From Paenibacillus sp. BIC5C1 (GTDB taxonomy: Bacteria; Bacillota; Bacilli; Paenibacillales; Paenibacillaceae), in assembly GCF_032399705.1 (NCBI RefSeq), contig NZ_CP135922.1:5952001-6016000 (forward strand): a stretch of 64,000 nt of DNA, in the 5' to 3' direction. Every line of letters begins with the position of its first letter. Position 1 is the stretch's first letter. Below the pieces are notes generated by a model, which ran no database searches, was not told the DNA's origin, and saw nothing but the letters and a program-made list of their open reading frames with translations. Below are positions 9,314 to 21,511 of the stretch, piece after piece. A program made the position numbers and the translations under genes.

Positions 9314-9985
9314 CTACTCCTTTCTGTCATTGTTTAGCTTTTGTTTCAGCCGTTCCAGTTCTTTGTCCAGCGTAGAGGATGACATGGTGCCGGATGTACC
9401 TGCCCCATCCTGACTCATCCGCCGCAAATCCCGGAGACTTTGCGCCTCATATTCAAGATCAGATACCTGATCGTCCAACCGGTTGAACATACGGGGTACA
9501 TTCTGACCGTTGTAGTGACCTCTCTGATTCATTCGCTGCTGCAATTGAATCGTCTGCATACGAGCGTAGTAATATTGACGTTTGCTGTATACATTCTGAT
9601 ACTCCACTTTCAGTTGGTCGATCTGTTCATCCAGTTCCTGTAAAGCCGCATTGCTTTGTGCGTACAATTCATTGTATTGCTCCATTTTTTCCTCGTGGAG
9701 GATTTTCTCCTGCAAAGCAAGTTTAGCCAAATGCTCCTCGCCTGCTTTCAGAGCCATGGAAGCTTGTTCTTCCCGTTTGTGTACCATACCTGCTGCCTGA
9801 TCCGCTTGTTGTTTCATTTGTCTGGTATGGCTTGCATATTGGTGACGAAGCTTCTCGGCTTCACCGATGTCTTGGCGGGTCGAGACCAGAAACTGATCAA
9901 TCAGTTTAACTGGATCCTGACTTTGCTCCAGATGTTCGTTTAAATTAGCTACGGTAATATCCCGCATTCGACGAAATACACTCAT
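9314..9985 (-). CDS. PspA/IM30 family protein, copy 2
   Basis: A 223-residue, mostly helical protein starting MSVFRRMRDITVANLNEHLE with the PspA signature DPVKLIDQFLVSTRQDI and a coiled coil to about residue 170. Residues 130-160 are Gln-rich and the tail has a Ser/Thr linker before a final short helix. It has the same fold as the other PspA in the operon but is clearly divergent, so the two may form mixed or separate oligomers. The ATG at 9985 follows AGGAGGACAGACAAA; a longer frame to 10006 lacks a suitable ribosome-binding site. Confidence 0.88.
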   Translation of the reverse strand: MSVFRRMRDITVANLNEHLEQSQDPVKLIDQFLVSTRQDIGEAEKLRHQYASHTRQMKQQADQAAGMVHKREEQASMALKAGEEHLAKLALQEKILHEEKMEQYNELYAQSNAALQELDEQIDQLKVEYQNVYSKRQYYYARMQTIQLQQRMNQRGHYNGQNVPRMFNRLDDQVSDLEYEAQSLRDLRRMSQDGAGTSGTMSSSTLDKELERLKQKLNNDRKE

Positions 9986-10018
9986 TTTGTCTGTCCTCCT
10001 TATCATAATCGTGAAAGC

Positions 10019-10327
10019 TTAGTAACGGCCACGACGACTGCGATTATTACTCAACATGGAGAATCCGAAGATAATTAACCCAATCGCGATGATCGGTCCG
10101 ATCAGCCAGGCCAGTTTACCCAGCAGTGAGAGGATACCGATGAAGAGAACAATCCATCCAAGCAGTACATTTCCTCGTTTAACTCCGTAGTATCCAAGTG
10201 CAATCATCAGGATCGGAATCAGATAACCCATTAAATGTCCCAGTAGGGGAGTTAACTTTCCGAAGAGGAGAAGTGCACCCAATGCAATCAGTACAATCGC
10301 CCAGCCATTTCCTTTATTCCATCTCAT
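10019..10327 (-). CDS. LiaI-like small membrane protein, first gene of the envelope-stress operon
   Basis: A 102-residue protein with about four closely packed hydrophobic segments and a basic C-terminus (NNRSRRGRY). It resembles the LiaI/LiaF transmembrane region family (pattern GWAIVLIALGALLLFGKL). In Bacillus LiaI is the membrane partner that recruits the PspA homologue LiaH. It leads the operon, 33 bases before the second PspA gene. The start ATG at 10327 follows GGGCGGTGAACAATAATT. Confidence 0.75.
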   Translation of the reverse strand: MRWNKGNGWAIVLIALGALLLFGKLTPLLGHLMGYLIPILMIALGYYGVKRGNVLLGWIVLFIGILSLLGKLAWLIGPIIAIGLIIFGFSMLSNNRSRRGRY

Positions 10328-10412
10328 AATTATTGTTCACCGCCCTTTCGGTTCATTAATTTGATTTGTGTGTTTGTTTGTTCGTTTGTTTCTTGTTTAA
10401 CCTTATGTCCTT

Positions 10413-10441
10413 ATTCTAGGGGAAACTGCGACTTTTCAAAA
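10413..10441 (-). promoter_or_regulatory. Candidate promoter of the lia-psp operon
   Basis: Reading the minus strand, TTTTGA, a 17-base spacer and TAGAAT lie about 90 bases before the first start codon. The -35 element is poor, as expected for an activator-dependent promoter, and one of the 12-base repeats abuts it. Confidence 0.4.
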
Positions 10442-10745
10442 CAGACCGTGGACGGTTTTTCATCCTAGACTCAGGTCGGGGATGGGGTTGGACCTTTGAC
10501 TGTCCCTGGATCAGACCATTGACCACTGTACCGAATAACAGCCTTAGATATCCCTTATTACCCTTCTTCAACGCCGATCCCCCGTGTGAATATGACGTCC
10601 ATACCTTTTATCTACGTTCCTCTCCGATTGACGTTTCCCATTACATGTTCTAGGAAAGCTAACGACTATTAATCTGAGCGATTACATGATATTCTTTTCC
10701 AATTGGATTTTTATTACTTTTTTATCCAAATAAACAAAATTTAGA

Positions 10746-10774
10746 TTGTTCTATATGTAAGCGTTTACTAAAAT
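10746..10774 (+). promoter_or_regulatory. Promoter with embedded CcpA cre-like operator
   Basis: TTGTTC, a 17-base spacer and TAAAAT lie about 37 bases before the GTG of the YesN-type gene. Bases 10755-10770 (ATGTAAGCGTTTACTA) match the cre consensus WTGNNARCGNWWWCAW at all but one position and fill the spacer, a position where binding would block RNA polymerase. Confidence 0.65.
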
Positions 10775-10811
10775 AGAAAGTGTTACTAATTCAAAAGTCA
10801 GGAGTGGACCT

Positions 10812-13199
10812 GTGCGATCATTCAGCTATCTACATAAGATGATAGTCTTCGGAATCTTGTTAAGTACCCTGCCCATTCTGTTGACGGGAATCGCCGCTTT
10901 TATCTATTCTTCGAAACAATCAGAACTGCATCGTGCACAAGCCAATAAACAACTGTTAATCCAAATGCAAACTAATGTAGAGCACAAACTTGCAACCGTA
11001 AGTTATATGCTCGATCAGGCCGTTCGGTCACCGGACACGCTCCATTCTCTAACGTCATCCTCATCGATTCAGGGCACCGGCCCTTTGTTTGCTGAGAAGT
11101 TACAGACCGAATTCAAGAATATGAGGTCGTGGGAGCCTTTAATGGATATTACGCTCGTAAATCAGACCCAAGACTGGCTTATCGATCATGCTGGCCTATA
11201 CCTGAATACTGATTTCCCAATGGCTCTGCCTATGAAAGACTTGTTATCGAACACACTCACATCCGGTTGGCAACTTACACCCTCATCCGTGTTTAACAAT
11301 AATGAGCGCCCGGTGAATTCAGGCTGCATCTACCATATTGCTCTTGCCAGATCGATACCCGATGTAAATGTTTCTTCTGAAGCTGCCCTGATTGCGGGAA
11401 TTCCGGCATGTTCACTGCAAAAACCACTGGAAGAGGAATCTCCTGAAAGTTCTGCGGCCGGACTGATCATTTTGAATCGTGAACAACGTATCATGGTCCA
11501 CCCCGATCCCCAATATATTGGTCAGCCATTGGCTGCATCAGGAATATGGGACAGCGATTCGAAGGCCAGCTTTAGTGCATTGTTATCTAAGCGTAGTTTC
11601 GCTACCTCCTCAGGTCAACGTGAGGTACGGATTGCAGATACACATTACTCGCTGTCCTACACGCATTCTTCTCTAAAAGGGTGGACCTATATTCTCATTT
11701 CACCTACGAATATTCTAACTCACGAGTATGTTCAGATTGGGCTGCACACCATGTATATCAGTGTTGCTATGCTACTGCTTTCCCTGCTGCTCTCTTGGAT
11801 CGGTTCAAGGCGAATGCATATTCCAATCCGCAAGCTTCTTGCACAGCTCGGTGACAAACGGTTGTCCAAAGGTAATTTTAAAACCAAGTCTATACTTTAT
11901 ATGGATGAATTCGAGCAAATCAGAGCCGGTATTTCTCAGTTATCGGCTTCTCAATCCCAGCTTGAAAGCAAATTAAATCAATATAAGTTGCACATCCGTA
12001 CTCATTTTCTAATCAACCTGCTTCTGGGCAAAAATGCACCGTCCACTCTCCATGACACACTCAGAGAGAATGGTTATGGTTCACAACTTCAAGAGTGGCA
12101 ACAAATAGCCGTCATTGCAGTTCAGGCTGAACTTGTGAATCACACCAAATATCATGCCAAGGATCGTGATTTGTTGCTGTTTGCCGTCCAAAACATACTG
12201 GAGGAGAGTATTTATGCAGAGCAACAGTTATTCACCGTGGTATATGAACAGGCTGTCGTTACCATTATAGGTACCCCTGAGCAAGATCTTGTTCGTTTTT
12301 CACAGCATTTGTATACGTTAACGGAACAACTACAGCAACAGATCAGTGAGATCCTTAGTCTCCAGGTAAGCATTGGCTTCAGTCAGCCCCACGCCTCCCT
12401 ATTTCATATATCGCAGGCTTATACGGAGGCCCTTGAAGCGCTCAAGCATCGAATGAAACTGGGAGCAGGTATCATCTTTCAATTTGAGACGATCGATAAT
12501 CGTACCTCACATTGGGCACTGCGATATCCCGAATCACTGGAGTATACGCTGATACAGGCTATCCAAAATGCCGATGAAGCCCTAGCATCCTCTCATCTCC
12601 ATCAGTTGCTTGAAGTACTCTTTGGCATGGAATGCACACCGGAAGAATATCAGGTAGCACTCACCCGGTTGTTAACACATATTTTGCAGATGATGCAGGA
12701 ATCCGGTATACGACTGGGACAGATCACCAAAGGCCATGGGTCCATTTTCAATGAACTTCATACTCTGCAGTATGCTGCTGAGGTTGAGCAATGGTTTAAC
12801 AATCATATCATCATACCGATCATTCTCATTTTGAAAGAAAGACAGTACGCCCAATACCAGCACATATCCGAGAAAATGATTGCCATCATCCAGCAAGAAT
12901 ACGATAAGGATCTGACGTTGGAGGAATGCGCATCCAGACTCCATTACAATTCCAACTACCTAAGCAGTGTGTTCCGCAAAGAGACAGGCTGTGCATTTAG
13001 TGAGTATCTGACGAAGTACCGCTTCAGTATAGCTAAAAAGTGGCTCGACGAAAGCGAGTTGACGATCAAGGATATCGCTGCACGGCTTCGTTATAACAAT
13101 CCACAGAACTTTATCCGTTCTTTTCGAAAATGGGAAGGAATCACGCCCGGACAATATAGGGAACGTAAGCAGAAGCCTGATCTATCCATAAAGCAGTAA
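10812..13199 (+). CDS. Membrane-bound AraC/YesN-type transcriptional regulator
   Basis: A 795-residue protein of the large Paenibacillus regulator class. An N-terminal membrane segment (about residues 12-32) and a second one (about 308-330) enclose an extracellular dCache-like sensor region. A HAMP-like linker and a GGDEF-like degenerate middle region follow. The last 100 residues are an AraC-type double HTH (LEECASRLHYNSNYLSSVFR and IKDIAARLRYNNPQNF). Such regulators usually control adjacent carbohydrate uptake or hydrolase genes, but none is adjacent here, so it is an orphan. The GTG start at 10812 follows AGGAGTGGACCT. The cre-like promoter suggests repression on good carbon sources. Confidence 0.88.
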   Translation: MRSFSYLHKMIVFGILLSTLPILLTGIAAFIYSSKQSELHRAQANKQLLIQMQTNVEHKLATVSYMLDQAVRSPDTLHSLTSSSSIQGTGPLFAEKLQTEFKNMRSWEPLMDITLVNQTQDWLIDHAGLYLNTDFPMALPMKDLLSNTLTSGWQLTPSSVFNNNERPVNSGCIYHIALARSIPDVNVSSEAALIAGIPACSLQKPLEEESPESSAAGLIILNREQRIMVHPDPQYIGQPLAASGIWDSDSKASFSALLSKRSFATSSGQREVRIADTHYSLSYTHSSLKGWTYILISPTNILTHEYVQIGLHTMYISVAMLLLSLLLSWIGSRRMHIPIRKLLAQLGDKRLSKGNFKTKSILYMDEFEQIRAGISQLSASQSQLESKLNQYKLHIRTHFLINLLLGKNAPSTLHDTLRENGYGSQLQEWQQIAVIAVQAELVNHTKYHAKDRDLLLFAVQNILEESIYAEQQLFTVVYEQAVVTIIGTPEQDLVRFSQHLYTLTEQLQQQISEILSLQVSIGFSQPHASLFHISQAYTEALEALKHRMKLGAGIIFQFETIDNRTSHWALRYPESLEYTLIQAIQNADEALASSHLHQLLEVLFGMECTPEEYQVALTRLLTHILQMMQESGIRLGQITKGHGSIFNELHTLQYAAEVEQWFNNHIIIPIILILKERQYAQYQHISEKMIAIIQQEYDKDLTLEECASRLHYNSNYLSSVFRKETGCAFSEYLTKYRFSIAKKWLDESELTIKDIAARLRYNNPQNFIRSFRKWEGITPGQYRERKQKPDLSIKQ

Positions 13200-13289
13200 A
13201 CGGCTCTTTGGGGGATGAAGTACTATTTATAGAAGAAGAACGTTTGTTATTCAGGCGAAGAATAAATTGTGTTATATCCGACCATCAAA

Positions 13290-13318
13290 AAAAGGGAGCA
13301 GTTATAACTGCTCCCTTA
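13290..13318. terminator. Bidirectional terminator between convergent genes
   Basis: GGGAGCAGTTATAACTGCTCCC is a perfect inverted repeat flanked by an A run on the left and TTAAAA on the right. It serves the YesN gene and the convergent methyltransferase gene. Confidence 0.85.
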
Positions 13319-13353
13319 AAACTTCATCTAAAATGATTACTGCTGGAATAGGT

Positions 13354-14280
13354 CTACTTTTCCTTGGTACGTACCACTTTCATATTCGGTTGCTCCAATT
13401 GAATCAGAATTTTACCAAACTTCCCTCCGCGTGAGAATGTAACCACACCATCTTTGTAAGTGTCTCTGATATATTGTTCAGCCAGGGCAAGAGAACCTTC
13501 ATCCGTTGGCAGTTCGTGCGTGCTAAGCCATTCCTTAAGCTTATCAACGACTTCCTCAACAGGCATCTCAATATAACTTGTTTCTTTAGTGATTAAGGTG
13601 GTGTACGAATAATCTTTCAGGTACAGCAGCTGTTGTATATATCCCATATCTCCAGCGTTGTATGATGGATAGGCTCCTAATACCTCTTTAAGCTCATCTA
13701 TTAGTGTGTGCTCTCTCGATCCAGCCATCGTGCTAATATAAACATACTTTCGGGCAGTGCTGATCGCCTGTTCAATCGTTTCCCAATTCGACATCGCCGG
13801 GCACATGGATGCAAATGCAAAATCATATTTCTTCTCCCAGCCCTTTTCCTGAATCGATATGTCCTCGAACCGCTCTGAAACGATATCAATACTGGATGTA
13901 AGGGATGCAGGAATTGTCTCCTTCATTAAGGAAACTAACAGTTCAGATGGCTCTACAGCTATAACGCTCGCTCCTTTAGTTGCAAAAGGAATCGTAAAGA
14001 TGCCCGATGCTGCTCCAATATCTAATATCGATAAACCGTCAAAACTCACTCCCTGATTTTCAATCCAACCTATGATGCGTTCAGAGCGCTTCTTCCCCTC
14101 TTCAGTAAACGAATGTTGATGATATTCTCTAGCCCATCGTTCAAATGCAGATGTCGCGTCAAACGCCGTGCTCTTCATATTGTATTTTGAAACTGTGGAC
14201 TGATTCTTCCACGCTTCTTCCCACACAAATCGATCAAATAAAATCTCAGAATGCTTGGATACATTTTTTTCTCCAGACAC
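13354..14280 (-). CDS. Class I SAM-dependent methyltransferase
   Basis: A 308-residue soluble protein with a Rossmann-fold methyltransferase core. Motif I is LDIGAASGIFTIPFA near residue 90, followed by an acidic strand end (VIAVEPSELL); the VSERFEDI segment fits motif II/III. The substrate is not evident; the fold is like small-molecule methyltransferases. The GTG start at 14280 follows GGAGTGAAGCAAC. It is a single gene between the YesN regulator (convergent) and the tRNA cluster. An N-terminal helical extension of about 60 residues precedes the core. Confidence 0.8.
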   Translation of the reverse strand: MSGEKNVSKHSEILFDRFVWEEAWKNQSTVSKYNMKSTAFDATSAFERWAREYHQHSFTEEGKKRSERIIGWIENQGVSFDGLSILDIGAASGIFTIPFATKGASVIAVEPSELLVSLMKETIPASLTSSIDIVSERFEDISIQEKGWEKKYDFAFASMCPAMSNWETIEQAISTARKYVYISTMAGSREHTLIDELKEVLGAYPSYNAGDMGYIQQLLYLKDYSYTTLITKETSYIEMPVEEVVDKLKEWLSTHELPTDEGSLALAEQYIRDTYKDGVVTFSRGGKFGKILIQLEQPNMKVVRTKEK

Positions 14281-14665
14281 GTTGCTTCACTCCATTTCTT
14301 TTATGAAATAAAAATTCACTCGCAAAAAGGATATTATCTTGTTTCAATAAACACCTTTTATACAAATTTAAAAGAGCTTTAATATCCTTAATTAAACTAA
14401 AATATTATCAGAGACTTTACACATCTACAATATACTTATTAAAGTCATGCGTCAATACATAAACAAAATAATTATGAGATACCAGAATATCGTGTATTTG
14501 CCCTAGCATATGCTGGATTCCCCTGTAAAAATGGTGTTGTTATGACCTACAAGAATCCATTCAGGAGCCCTTCTTTGCTTAATTGCCGCACGTCATCTTT
14601 CAATTCGCCAAATAAAAAAGCTCATTAGATTTTGCATCTAATGAGCTTTTTCTTACTTGCTTGAA
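14281..14665. other. AT-rich intergenic region before the tRNA cluster terminator
   Basis: No gene or convincing RNA is seen between the methyltransferase start and the tRNA cluster. It presumably holds the methyltransferase promoter; the right end holds the rRNA-tRNA terminator. Confidence 0.6.
14614..14652 (-). terminator. Terminator of the rRNA-tRNA operon
   Basis: AGCTCATTAGAT and its exact complement ATCTAATGAGCT enclose a five-base loop, with T runs on both sides. It lies directly after tRNA-Leu in the direction of transcription. Confidence 0.9.
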
Positions 14666-14744
14666 TACCGGCGAGAGGACTCGAACCTCCACGGTTTCCC
14701 ACTCGATTTTGAGTCGAGCGCGTCTGCCATTCCGCCACGCCGGC
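14666..14744 (-). tRNA. tRNA-Leu (CAA)
   Basis: Cloverleaf with anticodon loop CTCAAAA and a long variable arm. The 3' CCA is not encoded; the acceptor stem ends in a G-U pair. It is the last gene of the cluster. Confidence 0.93.
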
Positions 14745-14769
14745 ATATGATGTTTTTATAAAAATATAC

Positions 14770-14843
14770 TGGAGGCGCCACCCAGATTCGAACTGGGGAT
14801 AAAGCTTTTGCAGAGCTGTGCCTTACCACTTGGCTATGGCGCC
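14770..14843 (-). tRNA. tRNA-Cys (GCA)
   Basis: Acceptor GGCGCCA/TGGCGCC, discriminator U, encoded CCA, anticodon GCA. Confidence 0.95.
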
Positions 14844-14849
14844 ATATTT

Positions 14850-14924
14850 TGGAGCGGACGACGGGAATCGAACCCGCGACCCTCGCCTTGGCAAGGCGAT
14901 GCTCTACCGCTGAGCCACGTCCGC
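14850..14924 (-). tRNA. tRNA-Gly (GCC)
   Basis: Acceptor GCGGACG paired with CGTCCGC, anticodon GCC, encoded CCA. Confidence 0.95.
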
Positions 14925-14928
14925 ATAA

Positions 14929-15003
14929 TGGCTGGGGATATAGGATTTGAACCTATGCATGACGGAGTCAAAGTCCGTTGCCTTACCGCTTGGCTAATCC
15001 CCA
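14929..15003 (-). tRNA. tRNA-Gln (TTG)
   Basis: Starts TGGGGAT, anticodon loop CTTTGAC, encoded GCCA end. It is a substrate of the GatCAB amidation route if charged with Glu; gatCAB is in this window. Confidence 0.95.
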
Positions 15004-15015
15004 AAAAAACAAAGG

Positions 15016-15089
15016 GGCGATCGAGGGGAATTGAACCCCCGAATGCCGGATCCACAAACCGGTGCGTTAACCACTTCGCCACGATCGCC
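15016..15089 (-). tRNA. tRNA-His (GTG)
   Basis: Has the extra 5' G opposite C73 that marks tRNA-His, anticodon GTG, and no encoded CCA. The closing pair of the anticodon stem appears to be a T-T mismatch. Confidence 0.93.
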
Positions 15090-15117
15090 ATAATACAATA
15101 TGTTCTTGAAAGTTAAT

Positions 15118-15191
15118 TGGCAGGGGCAGCAGGAATTGAACCCACACCAACGGTTTTGGAGACCGTTGTTCTACCTTTAAACTATGCCCCT
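15118..15191 (-). tRNA. tRNA-Trp (CCA)
   Basis: Acceptor AGGGGCA/TGCCCCT, anticodon loop CTCCAAA, encoded CCA. Confidence 0.95.
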
Positions 15192-15197
15192 AAAAAC

Positions 15198-15283
15198 TGG
15201 TGGAGGATGATGGATTCGAACCACCGAACCCGTACGGGAGCAGATTTACAGTCTGATGCGTTTGGCCACTTCGCTAATCCTCC
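15198..15283 (-). tRNA. tRNA-Tyr (GTA)
   Basis: Acceptor GGAGGAT, anticodon loop CTGTAAA, long variable arm, encoded CCA. Confidence 0.95.
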
Positions 15284-15288
15284 ATAAG

Positions 15289-15364
<76 letters not shown>

Positions 15365-15382
15365 GTATTAAGTTGTGATAAA

Positions 15383-15458
<76 letters not shown>

Positions 15459-15553
15459 ACAATAAAGTTAATTCTGAAACGTTGCACTTTATCTAGGGCG
15501 TTCGGTGCCATATAGCAGATTTAGTGAACAGCTTCCTCATGTAAAGATTAAAA

Positions 15554-15631
15554 TGGCGGAACCGACGGGATTCGAACCCGCGATCTCCTGCGTGACAGGC
15601 AGGCATGTTAGGCCAACTACACCACGGTTCC
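15554..15631 (-). tRNA. tRNA-Asp (GTC)
   Basis: Acceptor GGAACCG/CGGTTCC, anticodon GTC, encoded CCA. A 95-base spacer, longer than the others, separates it from tRNA-Phe. Confidence 0.95.
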
Positions 15632-15659
15632 AGATCACTTTCTTCATAGAAAGTATAAT

Positions 15660-15732
<73 letters not shown>

Positions 15733-15751
15733 TCGTAATTTAAAAGTTATA

Positions 15752-15827
15752 TGGTGGAGGCTGAGGGGATCGAACCCCCGACCCTCTGCTTGTAAGGCAG
15801 ATGCTCTCCCAGCTGAGCTAAGCCTCC
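15752..15827 (-). tRNA. tRNA-Val (TAC)
   Basis: Acceptor GGAGGCT, anticodon TAC, encoded CCA. Confidence 0.95.
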
Positions 15828-15895
15828 GAACAACACATTTATGATCTTATCATAAAACTGCTGTGTAAATCAACTTCTTTTTTTGAAGTTAGATA

Positions 15896-15967
15896 TGACC
15901 CGTAGGGGATTCGAACCCCTGTTACCTCCGTGAAAGGGAGGTGTCTTAACCCCTTGACCAACGGGCC
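15896..15967 (-). tRNA. tRNA-Glu (TTC)
   Basis: Acceptor GGCCCGT/ACGGGTC, anticodon TTC, CCA not encoded. Confidence 0.94.
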
Positions 15968-15973
15968 TTGCTA

Positions 15974-16065
15974 TGGCGGAGAGAGAGGGATTCGAACCCT
16001 CGAGACGCTTGTGGCGCCTACACGATTTCCAATCGTGCTCCTTCGGCCAACTCGGACACCTCTCC
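15974..16065 (-). tRNA. tRNA-Ser (GGA)
   Basis: Acceptor GGAGAGG, anticodon GGA in loop TTGGAAA, long variable arm, encoded CCA. Confidence 0.95.
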
Positions 16066-16068
16066 ATA

Positions 16069-16144
16069 TGGCTCCCCGAACAGGGCTCGAACCTGTGACA
16101 ACTCGATTAACAGTCGAGTGCTCTACCAACTGAGCTATCAGGGA
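16069..16144 (-). tRNA. tRNA-Asn (GTT)
   Basis: Acceptor TCCCTGA/TCGGGGA, anticodon GTT, encoded CCA. It is the first tRNA after the 23S gene, only about 70 bases from its 3' end, in the place where a 5S gene usually precedes it. Confidence 0.95.
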
Positions 16145-16162
16145 ATAATGCTTCAGAGATCA

Positions 16163-16198
16163 TTCTCTGAAAACTAGATCCGAAACGAAATTTGCGAT
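16163..16198 (-). repeat. 3' arm of the pre-23S rRNA processing stem
   Basis: This 36-base block just after the 23S gene is almost perfectly complementary to 19286-19323 just before it, so the precursor would fold with the two ends of 23S brought together, as needed for RNase III-class cleavage. Confidence 0.85.
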
Positions 16199-16214
16199 TC
16201 ATAACCTGCATATT

Positions 16215-19138
<2,924 letters not shown>

Positions 19139-19285
19139 ATAATTGCTCCGGTTTCGACTGCTCGCTTCCCTTGTTTTGCTTACGCAAAGCCAAAAGTCGC
19201 TCCCATTCGATACCATCGCAATGCAGTTTTCACTATTTATTGAAACTTGTTTAACACAAGTTCAGCTTAAAAAGGAATGTTCTAA

Positions 19286-19323
19286 ATCGCAAAATTTCGT
19301 TTCGATATCTAGTTTTCAAAGAA
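19286..19323 (-). repeat. 5' arm of the pre-23S rRNA processing stem
   Basis: A 38-base block, complementary to 16163-16198 with only a few mismatches or bulges, located about 150 bases before the 23S 5' end in the transcript. Confidence 0.85.
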
Positions 19324-19361
19324 CAAGCTCCATGCAAAAGCAAGCTGTTTGAGAGTTTGAG

Positions 19362-19390
19362 CTCTCAAAACTGAGCAACGAGTGAGTAAC
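19362..19390 (-). repeat. 3' arm of the pre-16S rRNA processing stem
   Basis: A 29-base block after the 16S gene that pairs with 21175-21203 before it (two differences), forming the RNase III-type stem around 16S. Confidence 0.85.
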
Positions 19391-19447
19391 TAGCCGACCT
19401 GTCTAGATTTTGTATTTGAATGTTTCCACTCGGGAAACGATTCTCCA

Positions 19448-21003
<1,556 letters not shown>

Positions 21004-21174
21004 GATGAATTTCAGCAGCGTGGTTAGACGCTATGAAAATCATCGGTGGTATTGAAAAGAGCGATAAGCTCATTTTGAAACTGACGAGATTAAAAATCTC
21101 ATTTATTTCGCTTCCAAATCATACAGTCCGAAGACTTGTACCAATTTCTCAGCGTCGATCTTGCAAGCAAGATC

Positions 21175-21203
21175 GTTACTCACTCGTTGTTCAGTTTTCA
21201 AAG
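21175..21203 (-). repeat. 5' arm of the pre-16S rRNA processing stem
   Basis: Complementary to 19362-19390. The block includes CTTTGAAAACTGAAC, the common Bacillales leader motif. Confidence 0.85.
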
Positions 21204-21264
21204 ATCAAACTCGATTTGTGTTACTCTTTTTCGTCTCAACCGCGTTTTCGGCGGCGACTTAAAT

Positions 21265-21294
21265 AATGTATCACATTTCGTTTGTTTTCGTCAA
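21265..21294 (-). promoter_or_regulatory. rRNA promoter P2
   Basis: Minus strand TTGACG, 18-base spacer, TACATT, about 260 bases before mature 16S. Confidence 0.8.
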
Positions 21295-21394
21295 GAACTT
21301 TTTTTGATTTCTTTTTTGAGGCTTTCGTTCTTCACTATTTCCTTTGCAGAATTTATCATTTGTTGACGATAAGCTCGTTTGAGGAACGAAATAT

Positions 21395-21424
21395 AATGTA
21401 TCATATTTCCTGAATAAGAGTCAA
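21395..21424 (-). promoter_or_regulatory. rRNA promoter P1
   Basis: Minus strand TTGACT, 18-base spacer, TACATT. It shares the bases around -10 (TGATACATTAT) with P2, so the two look like copies of one module. Confidence 0.8.
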
Positions 21425-21451
21425 CCTCTTTTTATAAATTATTAAACAAAC

Positions 21452-21474
21452 AAAAAAGGAAGGTTTCCCCTCCT
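21452..21474 (-). terminator. Terminator of ygxA
   Basis: Minus strand AGGAGG-GGAAAC-CTTCCT followed by six T, between the ygxA stop and the rRNA promoters. Confidence 0.65.
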
Positions 21475-21511
21475 ACTTCATAAGCCATGTATCAGCAGAC
21501 TTCACGGGTAA

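Larger units (their letters stand above)
10328..10811. other. Divergent regulatory region between the lia-psp operon and the AraC/YesN gene
   Basis: No gene is seen. The lia side has a (GTTT)-type tetranucleotide run at about 10364-10391 in the leader, a candidate promoter, and two 12-base direct repeats (CAGACCGTGGAC at 10442-10453 and CAGACCATTGAC at 10512-10523) that could be activator sites. The YesN side has a promoter with a cre-like site. Confidence 0.55.
21004..21511. other. rRNA operon leader and promoter region
   Basis: The region upstream of 16S holds two tandem promoters, a GC-rich block (GTCGCCGCCGAAAACGCGG, minus strand), a GATCTTGC/GCAAGATC hairpin near 21157-21175, the 5' arm of the pre-16S stem, and on the far side the ygxA terminator. 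No 5S gene is present here either. Confidence 0.8.

Noticed and set aside
15872..15890. AACTTC/GAAGTT hairpin between tRNA-Glu and tRNA-Val
   Set aside because: The T run is in the loop and on the wrong strand for termination; likely a spacer feature only.
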